Positions 9,058-20,115 of a stretch of 64,000 nucleotides of DNA are shown in pieces. How positions within the stretch are numbered: position 1 is the stretch's first letter; the number at the start of each line of letters is the position of its first letter. The stretch is from Rhodococcus wratislaviensis (GTDB taxonomy: Bacteria; Actinomycetota; Actinomycetes; Mycobacteriales; Mycobacteriaceae), in assembly GCF_900455735.1 (NCBI RefSeq), contig NZ_UAUI01000011.1, forward strand, positions 310,001 through 374,000. Direction: 5' to 3'. Both the position numbers and the translations under genes were made by a program. The notes below the pieces were generated by a model. That model worked only from the letters and a program-made list of their open reading frames with translations, did not search any database and had not been told where the DNA came from.

Positions 9058-10245
9058 ATGAACCAGTTGCTCAGCGGGATCCGGGTCCTCGACCTCACGC
9101 GGGCCCTCGCCGGACCACTGTGCACGGCACTGCTGTCCGATTTCGGCGCCGACATCATCAAGGTCGAGACCCGTTCCGGTGGCGACAGTTCCCGGCAGTG
9201 GCCGCCGTTCGACGGCAGCGACAGCCTGTACTTCGCCTCCGTCAACCGCGGCAAACGGTCCGTCGCGCTCGACATGCGCAGCGAGCAGGGTCGGAAACTG
9301 CTGCGCCGCATGGCCGTCGACGTGGACGTCATCGTCGAGAACTTCCGACCCGGCGTCCTCGCGGACATGGGGCTCGATCAGGAGTCGCTCGCCGAGGACA
9401 ATCCCGGAGTGATCGTCATGAGTGTCAGCGGTTTCGGGCCGACCGGCCCCGAGCAGTTCTCCCCGGGACTCGATCAGGTGGCGCAGGGCATGTCGGGTCT
9501 GATGTCGGTGACCGGCGCGGGCGACCACACGCCGATGCGCGTCGGCATCCCGATCATCGATACGGTGTCCGGTATCTATGCGGCGCTGGGCATCACGGCG
9601 GCACTCGTGTCGCGGGGCCGTGACGGCGCCGGCCATCACGTGCAGACGTCGCTGCTCGAATCGGCCCTGTCGATCATGTCGTTCCAGGCGCAGAACTACC
9701 TGAGCACCGGACGCGTCGCGGAGCCGAACGGCAACACGCACCCGACGATCACGCCGTACGGCACGTTCGACACGGCCGATTTCCCCATCATCATCGCGAC
9801 CGGCTCGGATCGGCACTGGGAGTCGCTGTGCCAGGTTCTCGGGGATCCCGAACTCGCCGACCGGCCCGAATACCGCACCGGCCAGTCACGACTCGCGCAC
9901 CGCGATCGGCTCACCAAGGAACTCCTCGAACTGCTGTCCGTGCGGCCGGCCGCCGAATGGGTGACGGCGATTCGCGCGGCGGGCATCCCGTGCGGTCCCG
10001 TCCACACGATCGATCAGGCCTTCGCCGACCCGCAGGTGCAGGCGCTGAAGATGGTGCAGCCGGTGGCCACACCGAACGGCGGTGAAGTGCCGCTGGTCCG
10101 TGGTCCGTTCTGGGTGGACGACGAGACGCTGCCCATCCGGAATGCGCCGCCGATGGTGCTGGGACAGGACACGGCCGAGGTGCTCGGTGATTTCGGGCTG
10201 AGCGACGAAGACATCGAGGGCCTGCGGCGAGACCGGGTAATCTGA
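9058..10245 (+). CDS. CaiB/BaiF family CoA-transferase (class III)
   Basis: A 395-residue class III CoA-transferase. The N-terminus (GIRVLDLTRALAGPLCTALL), the segment DIIKVETRSGGDSSR and the block SVNRGKRSVALDM are family hallmarks, with the catalytic aspartate expected in the stretch NFRPGVLADMGLD. Members move CoA between carboxylic acids, for example succinyl-CoA and an aromatic or carnitine-type acid. The ATG at 9058 has CGAGGA upstream. It is divergent from xdhC and convergent with the amidase gene; no other CoA-pathway gene is adjacent, so the substrate is open. Confidence 0.88.
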   Translation: MNQLLSGIRVLDLTRALAGPLCTALLSDFGADIIKVETRSGGDSSRQWPPFDGSDSLYFASVNRGKRSVALDMRSEQGRKLLRRMAVDVDVIVENFRPGVLADMGLDQESLAEDNPGVIVMSVSGFGPTGPEQFSPGLDQVAQGMSGLMSVTGAGDHTPMRVGIPIIDTVSGIYAALGITAALVSRGRDGAGHHVQTSLLESALSIMSFQAQNYLSTGRVAEPNGNTHPTITPYGTFDTADFPIIIATGSDRHWESLCQVLGDPELADRPEYRTGQSRLAHRDRLTKELLELLSVRPAAEWVTAIRAAGIPCGPVHTIDQAFADPQVQALKMVQPVATPNGGEVPLVRGPFWVDDETLPIRNAPPMVLGQDTAEVLGDFGLSDEDIEGLRRDRVI

Positions 10246-10268
10246 CACCCGCGTCGGCCGTGGTCGCC

Positions 10269-11630
10269 TCACAACCGGGCGGCCACGGCCAACGCCACGT
10301 GCTCACACCACGGCCGCGCGACGACCTGCACGCCGATCGGCAACCCGGACTTCGTGTTTCCCACCGGAACGACGACGGACGGCAGACCCGTGACGCTGAT
10401 CGCGCGGCAACTCGCCAGGGCCTGCGCCCAGGTGAGCGACTGCCCACCGACGTCGAACAGTTCTTCGCCGAGCGGCGGCGCCGGGATCGAGGCGACGGGA
10501 AGGACGAGGACGTCCCCCATCTCGCCGAGCAACCGGTGGACGAGGTCCGACCGCTGCGCCCACAGTCGCTCGACCACTTGCCGATCCACGTCCCGCACGC
10601 CGGAGAGCATGGTGGCGATGTTCGCCCCGAAGTCGGTGCCGAGTTCCTCGATGTCGGTGTGGGTTTCGACCGACCGCAACGTCCCGAACAGGTCGTTCCC
10701 CTCCGCCAGCGCCCCGCCCTCGTACGAGCGGGCACCGAGCCTTCGGGCCGCACCTGCAACGGCCGCGACGATCTCGACGCCGACGGGCACGGTCCCGTCA
10801 CCGGGCGCCCACGTGATGTCGAGGCGCGCGAGGTCCACCGAACCCGGGTCCGTCCAGAGATACTGCCGGGACGAGAGCACCCGCAGCACCAGCGCCGCGT
10901 CGTCGAGGGTCCGTGCCATCGGACCGATCGTCTGCAGTGTGCCGTGCATGGTCGCCGGATTGGTCAGCAGGTGATCGCCCGACGGGACACCGGGATACTG
11001 CCCGTCGGGGTCCACCCGGCCGATCGTCGGGCGCACGGAGCGCAGTCCCGTGCAGTGGGCAGGCCAGCGGACCGAGCCGCCGAAGTCGGTGCCGAGACCG
11101 ACGACACTCATCCCGGACGCGACCGCCGCCGCCTCACCGCCGCTCGAACCGCCGGGGGAGCGGGGGACGCCGCCGGGCCGGAGGGGGTTCACGGTGTACC
11201 CGAACAGGTCGTTGTGCGTGAGGCCGCTGGCCCCGAACTCCGGGGTGTTCGTCTTCCCGACGAGAATCGCGCCGGCCGCCCTCATCGCGGCCACCGCGGG
11301 TGCGTCGACAGAAGGCACGTTGTGCTCGAGCGTCCGCGATCCCGCCGTCGTCCGGACACCGGCGGTCGCGATCAGGTCCTTCACCGTGAACGGGACCCCG
11401 GCCAGCGGACCGACGTCCTCCCCTCGGCCGATCCGGGTGTCGAGGTCGTCGGCGGCCCGGATCGCCTGATCCTCGGCGACGGTGACGAGAGCATTAAGCT
11501 CCGGATTCCGAGCCTTGATGTGCGCCAGGTGGTCGTCGAGCACCTGGCTCGCGGACACCTCCCGGTTCGTCACCGCGCGGGCGATCGTCTGCGCGTCCGA
11601 GCCGACCCAGCTGCCGTCGTTACCCCACAC
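10269..11630 (-). CDS. Amidase (amidase-signature family)
   Basis: A 453-residue amidase-signature hydrolase. The Ser-cisSer-Lys triad can be placed in PFTVKDLI (Lys), GGSSGGEAAA (serine pair) and the following GTDFGGSVRWPAHCTGL. The start is a GTG at 11630 (VWGNDGSWVG) with AGGAGG four bases upstream; the overlapping ATG two bases earlier is in another frame. The family hydrolyses amides, from glutamyl-tRNA to aryl and short aliphatic amides; nothing here fixes the substrate, but the gene stands alone and lacks GatB/GatC partners. It is divergent from the MFS gene, which may export or import the amide. Confidence 0.9.
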   Translation of the reverse strand: MWGNDGSWVGSDAQTIARAVTNREVSASQVLDDHLAHIKARNPELNALVTVAEDQAIRAADDLDTRIGRGEDVGPLAGVPFTVKDLIATAGVRTTAGSRTLEHNVPSVDAPAVAAMRAAGAILVGKTNTPEFGASGLTHNDLFGYTVNPLRPGGVPRSPGGSSGGEAAAVASGMSVVGLGTDFGGSVRWPAHCTGLRSVRPTIGRVDPDGQYPGVPSGDHLLTNPATMHGTLQTIGPMARTLDDAALVLRVLSSRQYLWTDPGSVDLARLDITWAPGDGTVPVGVEIVAAVAGAARRLGARSYEGGALAEGNDLFGTLRSVETHTDIEELGTDFGANIATMLSGVRDVDRQVVERLWAQRSDLVHRLLGEMGDVLVLPVASIPAPPLGEELFDVGGQSLTWAQALASCRAISVTGLPSVVVPVGNTKSGLPIGVQVVARPWCEHVALAVAARL

Positions 11631-11774
11631 ATGTCCTCCTCGGCTCGTGTGCTCAGGGGTCGACGCTAGAGGTCCCCGAACCCGCCGCACACGGCCATGG
11701 TGCACAGGAATCCGCCGCCCGAGCTGTGAAAAGTTGATACTTCGCCGCGCTACGGGCTCTGGGAGGATCAGGTG

Positions 11775-12950
11775 ATGCTCTCGCCCTGGGTCCGCCTCGC
11801 CGCCGCGCTGTTCGCGGTCAGCTGGGGTGCCAACCAGTTCGCCCCGATGCAGCTCGTCTACCGCGAACATCTCGGTCTCGGGAATGGTTCGTTCACCGCA
11901 ATGCTCGCGTCGTATGTCGTCGGGCTCGTACCCGCCCTGCTGTACTTCGGGCGCGTGTCCGACCGGTTCGGCCGGCGCGCGGTGATCCGCCCGATGATCC
12001 CCGTCGGCATCGTCTCCTCCCTCGTCCTCATCGCGGGGGCCGCCGTCCCCGACCTGCTCTACCTGGGCCGGGTGCTGGCCGGACTGGCCTCCGGCATGGC
12101 GTTCGGCGCCGGAACCGCCTGGATGAAGGAACTCAGCTCCACCGCGCCCGCCGGGGCGGGTGCACGCCGCGCCGCCGTGTCGTTGTCCGCGGGATTCGGT
12201 TGCGGAGCCCTGTTCGCCGGCGTGATCGCGCAGTGGCTGCCCGCCCCCGAACTACTCCCGTACCTCGTGCACATCGCGTTGATGGTCTGCGCCCTGGCGC
12301 TGGTGTGGGCGGTGCCCGACGAGCGAATCCGTTCGACCGATCTCACCGCGACACCCCTGTCGGTGCTGGCGACGCCCCAGTTCCGGTGGGGCATCGCACC
12401 CTGGGCACCGTGGGTGTTCGGTGTGGCGACCGTGTCGTTCGCGACCCTTCCGCCGCTCGTCTCCGAGTCGCTGCGCTCCACGTCGGTGGCGTTCACCGGG
12501 CTGGTGGCGGCACTGACCCTGATCACCGGGGCGGTGATCCAGCCGTGGGCCAAACGGTGGTCGCAGCAGGACGACGCCGTCACCGGGATCCGGGTCGGCA
12601 TCACCCTCGGGGTGCTGGGCTTCGGCGCCGCGACCGTGGTCGCGTATACGGACGGTGCGCTGTCCGTCGCCGCGATCGTCGTCGCGGCCTTCCTCCTCGG
12701 ATCCTGCTACGGCATCCTGCTCGGTTCCGGTCTCGCGTCCGTCGAAAGACTGGCGCCGGCCGACGAACTCGCGCAGACCGTGGCGGTGTTCTACTGCCTG
12801 ATCTACGTCGGCTTCGCCGTCCCGTTCGTCATTTCACTTCTTGCCCCGGACCTCGGCTACGCCACCTGCTTCGCGGGGTCGGCGCTGCTGATGCTGCTGT
12901 CCGTGGCAGTGGGCCGGAAGGTGAAGGACCGGCACCTCACCCGCACGTGA
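11775..12950 (+). CDS. MFS transporter
   Basis: A 391-residue major facilitator protein with about 12 membrane segments and the loop 2-3 motif GRVSDRFGRRAV. The ATG at 11775 sits 8 bases after GGGAGG; a GTG just before it (11772) is an alternative. The stop codon lies inside the left arm of the terminator hairpin that follows. It is divergent from the amidase. Substrate and direction of transport are unknown. Confidence 0.88.
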   Translation: MLSPWVRLAAALFAVSWGANQFAPMQLVYREHLGLGNGSFTAMLASYVVGLVPALLYFGRVSDRFGRRAVIRPMIPVGIVSSLVLIAGAAVPDLLYLGRVLAGLASGMAFGAGTAWMKELSSTAPAGAGARRAAVSLSAGFGCGALFAGVIAQWLPAPELLPYLVHIALMVCALALVWAVPDERIRSTDLTATPLSVLATPQFRWGIAPWAPWVFGVATVSFATLPPLVSESLRSTSVAFTGLVAALTLITGAVIQPWAKRWSQQDDAVTGIRVGITLGVLGFGAATVVAYTDGALSVAAIVVAAFLLGSCYGILLGSGLASVERLAPADELAQTVAVFYCLIYVGFAVPFVISLLAPDLGYATCFAGSALLMLLSVAVGRKVKDRHLTRT

Positions 12951-12986
12951 GCGGCAAAGCGTGTCCGGGCACGCTTTGCCGCTCAC
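12947..12986. terminator. Perfect 17-bp hairpin, bidirectional terminator
   Basis: Arms 12947-12963 and 12970-12986 are perfect complements around a 6-base loop (TCCGGG). It lies between the convergent MFS gene and membrane protein gene, and the MFS stop codon is part of the left arm. There is no clear T tract, as usual in high-GC actinobacteria. Confidence 0.85.
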
Positions 12987-12993
12987 ATGGGGG

Positions 12994-13839
12994 TTACCGT
13001 TCGGTCGCGCCGCACTCGCCGCACGCGGGCACCAGCGCCTCACTGCGCAACTGCGGCGCACCGGCCCGCGACCGCACCGGGAGCAGCGGCGGCCACGGCC
13101 AGTGCTGGCCGAGGCGGCCCCGCGCACGCAGGAAGCCGAGGCCGAGCACGAGCCCGAAGATCAGGTGCCCGATCAGCGACAGCGTGATCGTGGTCGGCGT
13201 GAGCGGAAACATGTCGTGCTGTCCGCGTGGCGACAGGGCGACCGTTCCGATGAGCCCGGCCCATACCGGGAACACCGCGAAGGTGACGAACGCGAGGAGG
13301 ACGACGCGGCGTGACCGATGTTGGAGGCCGAGCGCGAGGGCGATGAGGAAGAACGCGATTCCGATGCCGCCGCCGTCGCCGAGGTAGCGCCACAGGTACC
13401 CGACGATCGCGCCGGTCCGGGTGTCGGTTCCCGAGTGGAGCCACGTCCCCATCTTCGGAATGAAGTCGCCCCACATCCCGAGCAGATACACGGTGTCGAG
13501 GCGGAAGACGTCGTAGGCAAGACACGCGAACATCCCCCAGCCGAGGCCATGACCGACGATGCGGTCGATCGGGTGCGGAGCGAACACGCACAACACGGCG
13601 AGGGTGGCGGCGAGCGGAATGATCACCAGCGCACCGGTGGCGTTCATCGGCACGACGCCGAACACCTGCGCCGAGATCGCGAGCAGCGGCAGGGACGCAA
13701 GCAGCAGGTACAGGCCGATCCGTGCAAAGGCCCAGTGGTGACGGACCGGCTTCGGGACGGATTCGGCGGCAGGCATGGCCGCGCCCGGCGGATCATGTTC
13801 GTGGACGTCGGGGACGGTGGTGCCGAGGATGCGGGGCAT
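12994..13839 (-). CDS. Multi-pass membrane protein of unknown function
   Basis: A 281-residue protein with about seven hydrophobic segments, starting in LYLLLASLPLLAISAQVFG near residue 42 and ending in a charged tail with CGEC. I do not recognise a named family. The ATG at 13839 (MPRILGTTV) has AAAGGA nine bases upstream. It lies 164 bp downstream of the prolyl-tRNA synthetase gene on the same strand, with a small hairpin between them, so a separate transcript is plausible. Confidence 0.75.
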   Translation of the reverse strand: MPRILGTTVPDVHEHDPPGAAMPAAESVPKPVRHHWAFARIGLYLLLASLPLLAISAQVFGVVPMNATGALVIIPLAATLAVLCVFAPHPIDRIVGHGLGWGMFACLAYDVFRLDTVYLLGMWGDFIPKMGTWLHSGTDTRTGAIVGYLWRYLGDGGGIGIAFFLIALALGLQHRSRRVVLLAFVTFAVFPVWAGLIGTVALSPRGQHDMFPLTPTTITLSLIGHLIFGLVLGLGFLRARGRLGQHWPWPPLLPVRSRAGAPQLRSEALVPACGECGATER

Positions 13840-13939
13840 GCGACGGGTTCCTTTCGATCGCGGGACTTCTCTCTCCGAGTGGTCGGTTTTCGAGATTCCC
13901 AGCGTCCGTCGAGTGCCCGGCCTGCGAATAGTCCCCCGA

Positions 13940-13959
13940 GGGGTGGTGATAGCCACCCC
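13940..13959 (-). terminator. Possible terminator after proS
   Basis: A 7-bp GGGGTGG/CCACCCC stem with a 6-base loop lies between proS and the membrane protein gene. It is short and lacks a T run, so this is a tentative call. Confidence 0.4.
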
Positions 13960-14003
13960 TTCACGCACGCACCGTGTGCGCCCTTTCGCCCGGGTCGCCC
14001 CGC

Positions 14004-16361
<2,358 letters not shown>

Positions 16362-16365
<4 letters not shown>

Positions 16366-17711
16366 CGCTGCCTCCTGCGCAGTCGCGCCCCCTGGCCTGC
16401 CGCCATGCCCGATCCGGCCAGGGCCAGCACTGCAAGGGATCGGAGAAGCACGCTGTCACGGGAGGGTGGAGTGGTGCCGCCGGCCCCCGTTTCCGGATGC
16501 CCCTTGGGGATGATGTATCCGTTGCCGCCAGGGCCGCCCTTGCCTCCGCCGCCGGGGCCGCCTTGCTCACCCGGGCCACCTTGTTCGCCGGGGCCACCCT
16601 GCTCACCGGGTCCGCCTTGCTCACCCGGGCCACCTTGTTCGCCCGGTCCGCCCTGTTCACCAGGTCCACCAGGACCGCCGGGGGGAGCCGGAGGAGCGGG
16701 GGGAACTGGAGGAGCCGGAGGGCCGGGGGGTGCCGGCGGGCCCGGAGGAGCGGGAGGGCCGGGAATTCCGGGGACACCGGGGATGCCGGGGACACCGGGG
16801 ATGCCGGGGATGCCGGGGATGCCTCCGCCGGGGGGGATCGGAATGGGGATGGGGATGGGAATGGGGATCGGAATGATGGGACCGTTGGTGACGGTCGTAG
16901 TGGTGGTGGTCGGTGGCGCCGTGGTCGTGGTTGTCGTGGTCGGCGGCGGTGTCGTCGTCGACGTCGGCGGCGGCGTGCCGCAGTTGGGTCGGGTGATGGT
17001 GTTGGTGTCCAGAGTGACTGCGCCGTTACGTGCCAATACGCGTCCGTTCACGGTGGTGCCGGTCTGCACCGAGATCGAGGTCAACGCCATAATGGTTCCG
17101 ACGAAGGTGGTGTTGGTCCCCAGGGTCGCAGAGCTACCCACCTGCCAGAACACGTTGCACGGTGAGGCCCCGTTGATGAGGGCGACCGTGCTGTTCGACG
17201 CGGTGATCAACGTGGACCCGGCCTGAAAGATGAACACCGAGTTGGGATCACCCTGCGCATCGAGGGTGACGGTCCCGGTCAGGCCCATCGGACCGGCCGT
17301 GTTGTAGGTGCCGTCGACCAGAGTCAGGCCACCGAGATCGGGGGGCGCCGCAGTGGTGGGCGTCCGTCCTGCCGCATCGTTGTATGCCGTCGTCAAGTCG
17401 GATTGAGCTTGCAGTGCAACAGCATCGGCAACGTGTTGCGTGCCGTTGATCACCGTTCCTGGTGGAAAGCCGGTGACCGCGCTGCCCGGGCTGACACCCA
17501 GATCCCCGGAGATGATCGAAGGGCCGGTGTTGGTGACCGTTTGGCCCGCCAATATCGCGAAGGAGGTGGCTGTCCCCAGTCCGACCGGAGGGTGGGCCGC
17601 TGACGCGACTCCACCGAAGATGATCACAGCCGTGGCGGTCGCCATGGCGGCCCCCGCGACAAACCAGCGTCGCGGAGTACGCGCCTGGGTCGAAGTGTGC
17701 ACCGATGTCAC
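16362..17711 (-). CDS. Sortase-anchored surface protein: ice-binding-like (DUF3494) domain plus collagen-like repeats
   Basis: A 449-residue secreted protein. The GTG start at 17711 has GAGGGG seven bases upstream and gives a signal peptide with hydrophobic core FVAGAAMATATAVIIFGGVA. Then follow a DUF3494 ice-binding-like beta-solenoid (FAILAGQTVTNTG to LDTNTITR, about residues 45-240), a Thr/Pro linker, an Ile-Pro run, GIP/GPPAPP repeats and six GGPGEQ repeats. The C-terminus is a complete sorting signal: HPETG (coded at 16485-16499), a membrane helix and RLRRRQR. An HPETG motif in place of LPXTG and the coupled class F sortase indicate a dedicated pair. DUF3494 proteins include ice-binding proteins and adhesins; surface adhesion is the safer guess. 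Confidence 0.9.
16553..16880 (-). repeat. Protein-coding tandem repeats (GGPGEQ, GPPAPP, GIP, IP)
   Basis: Within the surface-protein gene, an 18-bp unit coding for GGPGEQ is repeated six times (about 16556-16664), followed on the coding strand's upstream side by Pro-rich units, 9-bp GIP units (16757-16826) and a run of IP dipeptides (16835-16880). The copies differ at third positions. Such arrays can change length by slippage or recombination. Confidence 0.9.
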
Positions 17712-18403
17712 GAATTTCCCCTCACCGTGGAGCGGTTGATGGCAGGAATCATTCGCAAACCACCCGGTATGTGTCAACGACCGGCGCGGTGTGTCGGTTA
17801 TTAAATAATTTACGTCCGAATGGCGAATCCGCGCTCGCGGGAATCGGCAACTTTGGAAACTGTCGACCGAAGAGGCGTGACCGCGGCCGTCACGGCGAAA
17901 AGCATTTTTCTTCACAAGCGAGAAGCACGCGCCTGAGCAAGAGAACCCCGGATCTGACCTGGTAGTGCGCGTTTCGCTCTCGGTTGGACGTACAGCAAGG
18001 TTCGCCAATTTATACTGCTTGGACGTTCGATAAGTTAAATTGAAATATTGTTACCAAGCTACATTGCATGCATTTTCATACCCGCGGTACGGTACGCGGC
18101 GTCAAACAATTTCAGGAACGGTAAATCCTCGCCCTTTTGGACCGATGTCACCATTCTCGTATTTGTTTATTTTTCTGGTAACAAGTTACGTTGCGATCAC
18201 GCGTGCTATCTTTCAATGCGTCAGCTTTCAAGTTCCGACCGCTCCGGTCGTAACTGTGGCAACAGAATTTTTTCCGATATTTCGCGTAACGCTCAACATG
18301 TGCCTGCAAAGTCAGCCCTCCCGGACTGAACACGCGAGGGTGCGGCACCGAGGCCGCCGATCTCGTCGAACAGCTACCTCATCGGTACGTCAAGGAGATG
18401 AAG
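17712..18403. other. AT-rich intergenic region without a supported gene
   Basis: About 690 bp, clearly richer in A and T than the rest of the window, especially 17790-17830 and 18010-18280. Short frames exist but none has a ribosome site with protein-like composition. It must hold the divergent promoters of the surface-protein operon and the small gene at 18404. AT-rich islands of this kind in mycolate-containing actinobacteria are typical targets of the silencer Lsr2; that is inference. Confidence 0.6.
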
Positions 18404-18661
18404 ATGGGCAACGAGCACTCTGCGGGAGCGTCCGACACCGTTCTGCAGATCGCGGCGCCGGGTTGTGATTCGGATCCGCTCTTACCGAGGACTACAGCCG
18501 AGGCCGCTCCAGTCTCCGTCGGTGCGACGAAGCTCCCGCAGTTCTCCGCGCGCGTGGACCCGGAGTTGCTGCGGCAGGTGAAGATCGAAGTAGCCACCCG
18601 CGGGACGACTTTGCAGGCGGCGACGGCCGAAGCATTCAGGCTGTGGCTATCGTCGAAGTAA
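18404..18661 (+). CDS. Small ribbon-helix-helix-like DNA-binding protein
   Basis: An 85-residue protein. AAGGAG ends immediately before an ATG at 18398, so the in-frame ATG at 18404 (spacing 6) is the better start. The first half is low-complexity; the second half (LPQFSARVDPELLRQVKIEVATRG) has the beta-strand then helix-turn-helix pattern of ribbon-helix-helix proteins such as antitoxins and partition proteins. No toxin gene or parA is next to it. It may regulate itself or the surface-protein operon; the function is not established. Confidence 0.65.
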   Translation: MGNEHSAGASDTVLQIAAPGCDSDPLLPRTTAEAAPVSVGATKLPQFSARVDPELLRQVKIEVATRGTTLQAATAEAFRLWLSSK

Positions 18662-18944
18662 CCCCGACCGAGGACATCCGATCTCGCCTCCGGCCCCGAG
18701 CCGCACAGATTTCATCGGTAGGGATCGTCTCGCCGCCGGCAGGGCAATCTCGAGCATTTCGAGCCTCGCCGATCGTGCACTGTTGCTCGGCGGCACCGAC
18801 AATGGGACCCAGGGAGGGACGCCACAACACGATGGCCGCTGGAGCCCCAGCTGACCCTACGGTCCGACTGGGCACACCGTGACATGGGACACGGTGGCGG
18901 TCCGATTCGTCTCCTCGAAAGGATCGAACGCATACGATCCGGGA
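18662..18944. other. Intergenic region before TetR gene
   Basis: About 280 bp of normal GC content between the small regulator and the TetR gene. Apart from the putative minus-10 at its right end I see no gene, repeat or RNA element. Confidence 0.5.
18933..18938 (+). promoter_or_regulatory. Minus-10 element for a leaderless tetR transcript
   Basis: TACGAT is followed by six bases and then the ATG at 18945, the spacing expected when transcription starts at the start codon. No Shine-Dalgarno sequence is present, which supports leaderless translation. Confidence 0.5.
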
Positions 18945-19763
18945 ATGCAAAGGCTTCCCGCTGATGTTCGCCGCGGACAGCTCATCGAGGCGGCGCTCGC
19001 TGTCACCGCGCAACAGGGTCTCGCTGCGCTGACCATCCGTAATGTGGCCGAGGCCGCCGGGGTGTCGCTCGGAGTGGTGCACTACCACTTCGAGCACAAG
19101 GAAGAGCTTCTCACCGAGATGGGGCAGTGCCTGATCCTCGAGATCAGTGAGGCGATGCGCCTAGCCTTCAGTCAGCTGGTCGGTCCTCTGGAACTGCGCG
19201 GTATTGCGGGTCTTCGAGAACTCCTGGGGGCCGGAATTCGCGGCCTGTGGCCGATCATCGAAGCCAGTCCCGACCATCAGTTGCTGACCTACGAGATCAC
19301 CGCGCAAGCCCTGCGCCAACGCGGGGCCGGCAATGACTCCGCCGGAGCAATCGCGGCCCGCCAGTACCGCACCATGGACACCGAGGCCGTCGCGTTCCTC
19401 GACCTGTGTGCCCACCGGGCCGGCGTCACCTGGAGCACTCCGGTCGACCAGGTCGCGCGCTTCGCCCTGGCTGCGCTCGACGGGCTGGTACTGCGCTGGC
19501 TCGTCGACCGTGACAGCGGCGCCACCCTCACCGCACTCGACGATCTGGTCCAGATCATCGCCACGAAGGCCCGCCAGGATTGCTCACCTAAGCACCATCC
19601 CGAAACAGTAGGCGACCCCTGTAACCGGACGGCATCCCCTCAGCCGTCGAATTCGGCATGCCGGCACGCCCCAATAGGGAACGGGACATGCTCGGGCACA
19701 GAGCCTGCGGGATTGTTGCCCCGATGTCCCCGCTCGGGCATGAATACCAGCGCCAGCCTGTAG
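18945..19763 (+). CDS. TetR/AcrR family transcriptional regulator
   Basis: A 272-residue regulator starting MQRLPADVRRGQLIEAAL. The DNA-binding helix-turn-helix (LTIRNVAEAAGVSLGVVHYHF, about residues 28-48) is clear and a ligand domain follows. The last 60 or so residues (after ATKARQD) are rich in Pro, Cys and Ser and unlike a TetR C-terminus, so the natural stop may have been lost when the DNA downstream was rearranged. The tail of an acyl-CoA dehydrogenase gene lies 250 bp downstream, suggesting this regulator once controlled a fatty-acid or acyl-CoA gene. Confidence 0.82.
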   Translation: MQRLPADVRRGQLIEAALAVTAQQGLAALTIRNVAEAAGVSLGVVHYHFEHKEELLTEMGQCLILEISEAMRLAFSQLVGPLELRGIAGLRELLGAGIRGLWPIIEASPDHQLLTYEITAQALRQRGAGNDSAGAIAARQYRTMDTEAVAFLDLCAHRAGVTWSTPVDQVARFALAALDGLVLRWLVDRDSGATLTALDDLVQIIATKARQDCSPKHHPETVGDPCNRTASPQPSNSACRHAPIGNGTCSGTEPAGLLPRCPRSGMNTSASL

Positions 19764-20011
19764 GGCGACAGACGTCTGGTGAAGGCCGGTCTCCCGAACT
19801 GGTAGGGACACGTCGTGCGGTCGGTTCATTCTGCTTCCTCAACAGTCGAACCGGGTTCCACGGAATTGCCAACACCGTTGGCGCAGATCGGCTTGCCTGG
19901 CCGGGCAAACGATCCAGCGCTGTCCACTTGGCTGCGGCCTGGTGCAGACTGTCTGAGATCAAGCTCGCCGGACAGGAGAGGGCAGGAGAGAAGGAGAGAA
20001 GGAGGTCTCAT
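19764..20011. other. Scar region with purine-rich tract, no intact gene
   Basis: No convincing coding frame. The segment 19970-20005 is an almost pure GGAGA-type purine tract just before the acyl-CoA dehydrogenase remnant, a plausible deletion junction. Confidence 0.45.
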
Positions 20012-20089
20012 GACGAGGACGCCCGCGTCCAGACGATCTACGCGGGCGCCAACGAGGTGATGAAGGGAATCATCGCGAAGTCGCTGTAG
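20012..20089 (+). pseudogene. C-terminal remnant of an acyl-CoA dehydrogenase
   Basis: The last 25 codons before the TAG at 20087-20089 read DEDARVQTIYAGANEVMKGI followed by IAKSL, which is the characteristic C-terminal end of acyl-CoA dehydrogenases (RDARVQ-IYGGTNE-MK). Nothing upstream in any frame continues the family, so over 90 percent of the gene is missing. It is a fossil of a deletion between the TetR gene and the glutamate dehydrogenase gene. Confidence 0.75.
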
Positions 20090-20115
20090 CCGACGCCGGC
20101 TCACGCGACACTCGA

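Noticed and set aside
10256-10290. GGCCGTGG/CCACGGCC inverted repeat between the CoA-transferase and amidase genes
   Set aside because: The 8-bp stem has a 19-base loop and its right arm lies in the amidase coding sequence; too weak to call a terminator.
16553-16880. Regular short repeats that could suggest a CRISPR array
   Set aside because: The repeats are in frame, without unique spacers, and code for GGPGEQ/GIP units of the surface protein.
18040-18468. A 142-residue open frame in the AT-rich region
   Set aside because: It has no ribosome site, runs into the well supported small gene in another frame, and its composition changes abruptly along the length.
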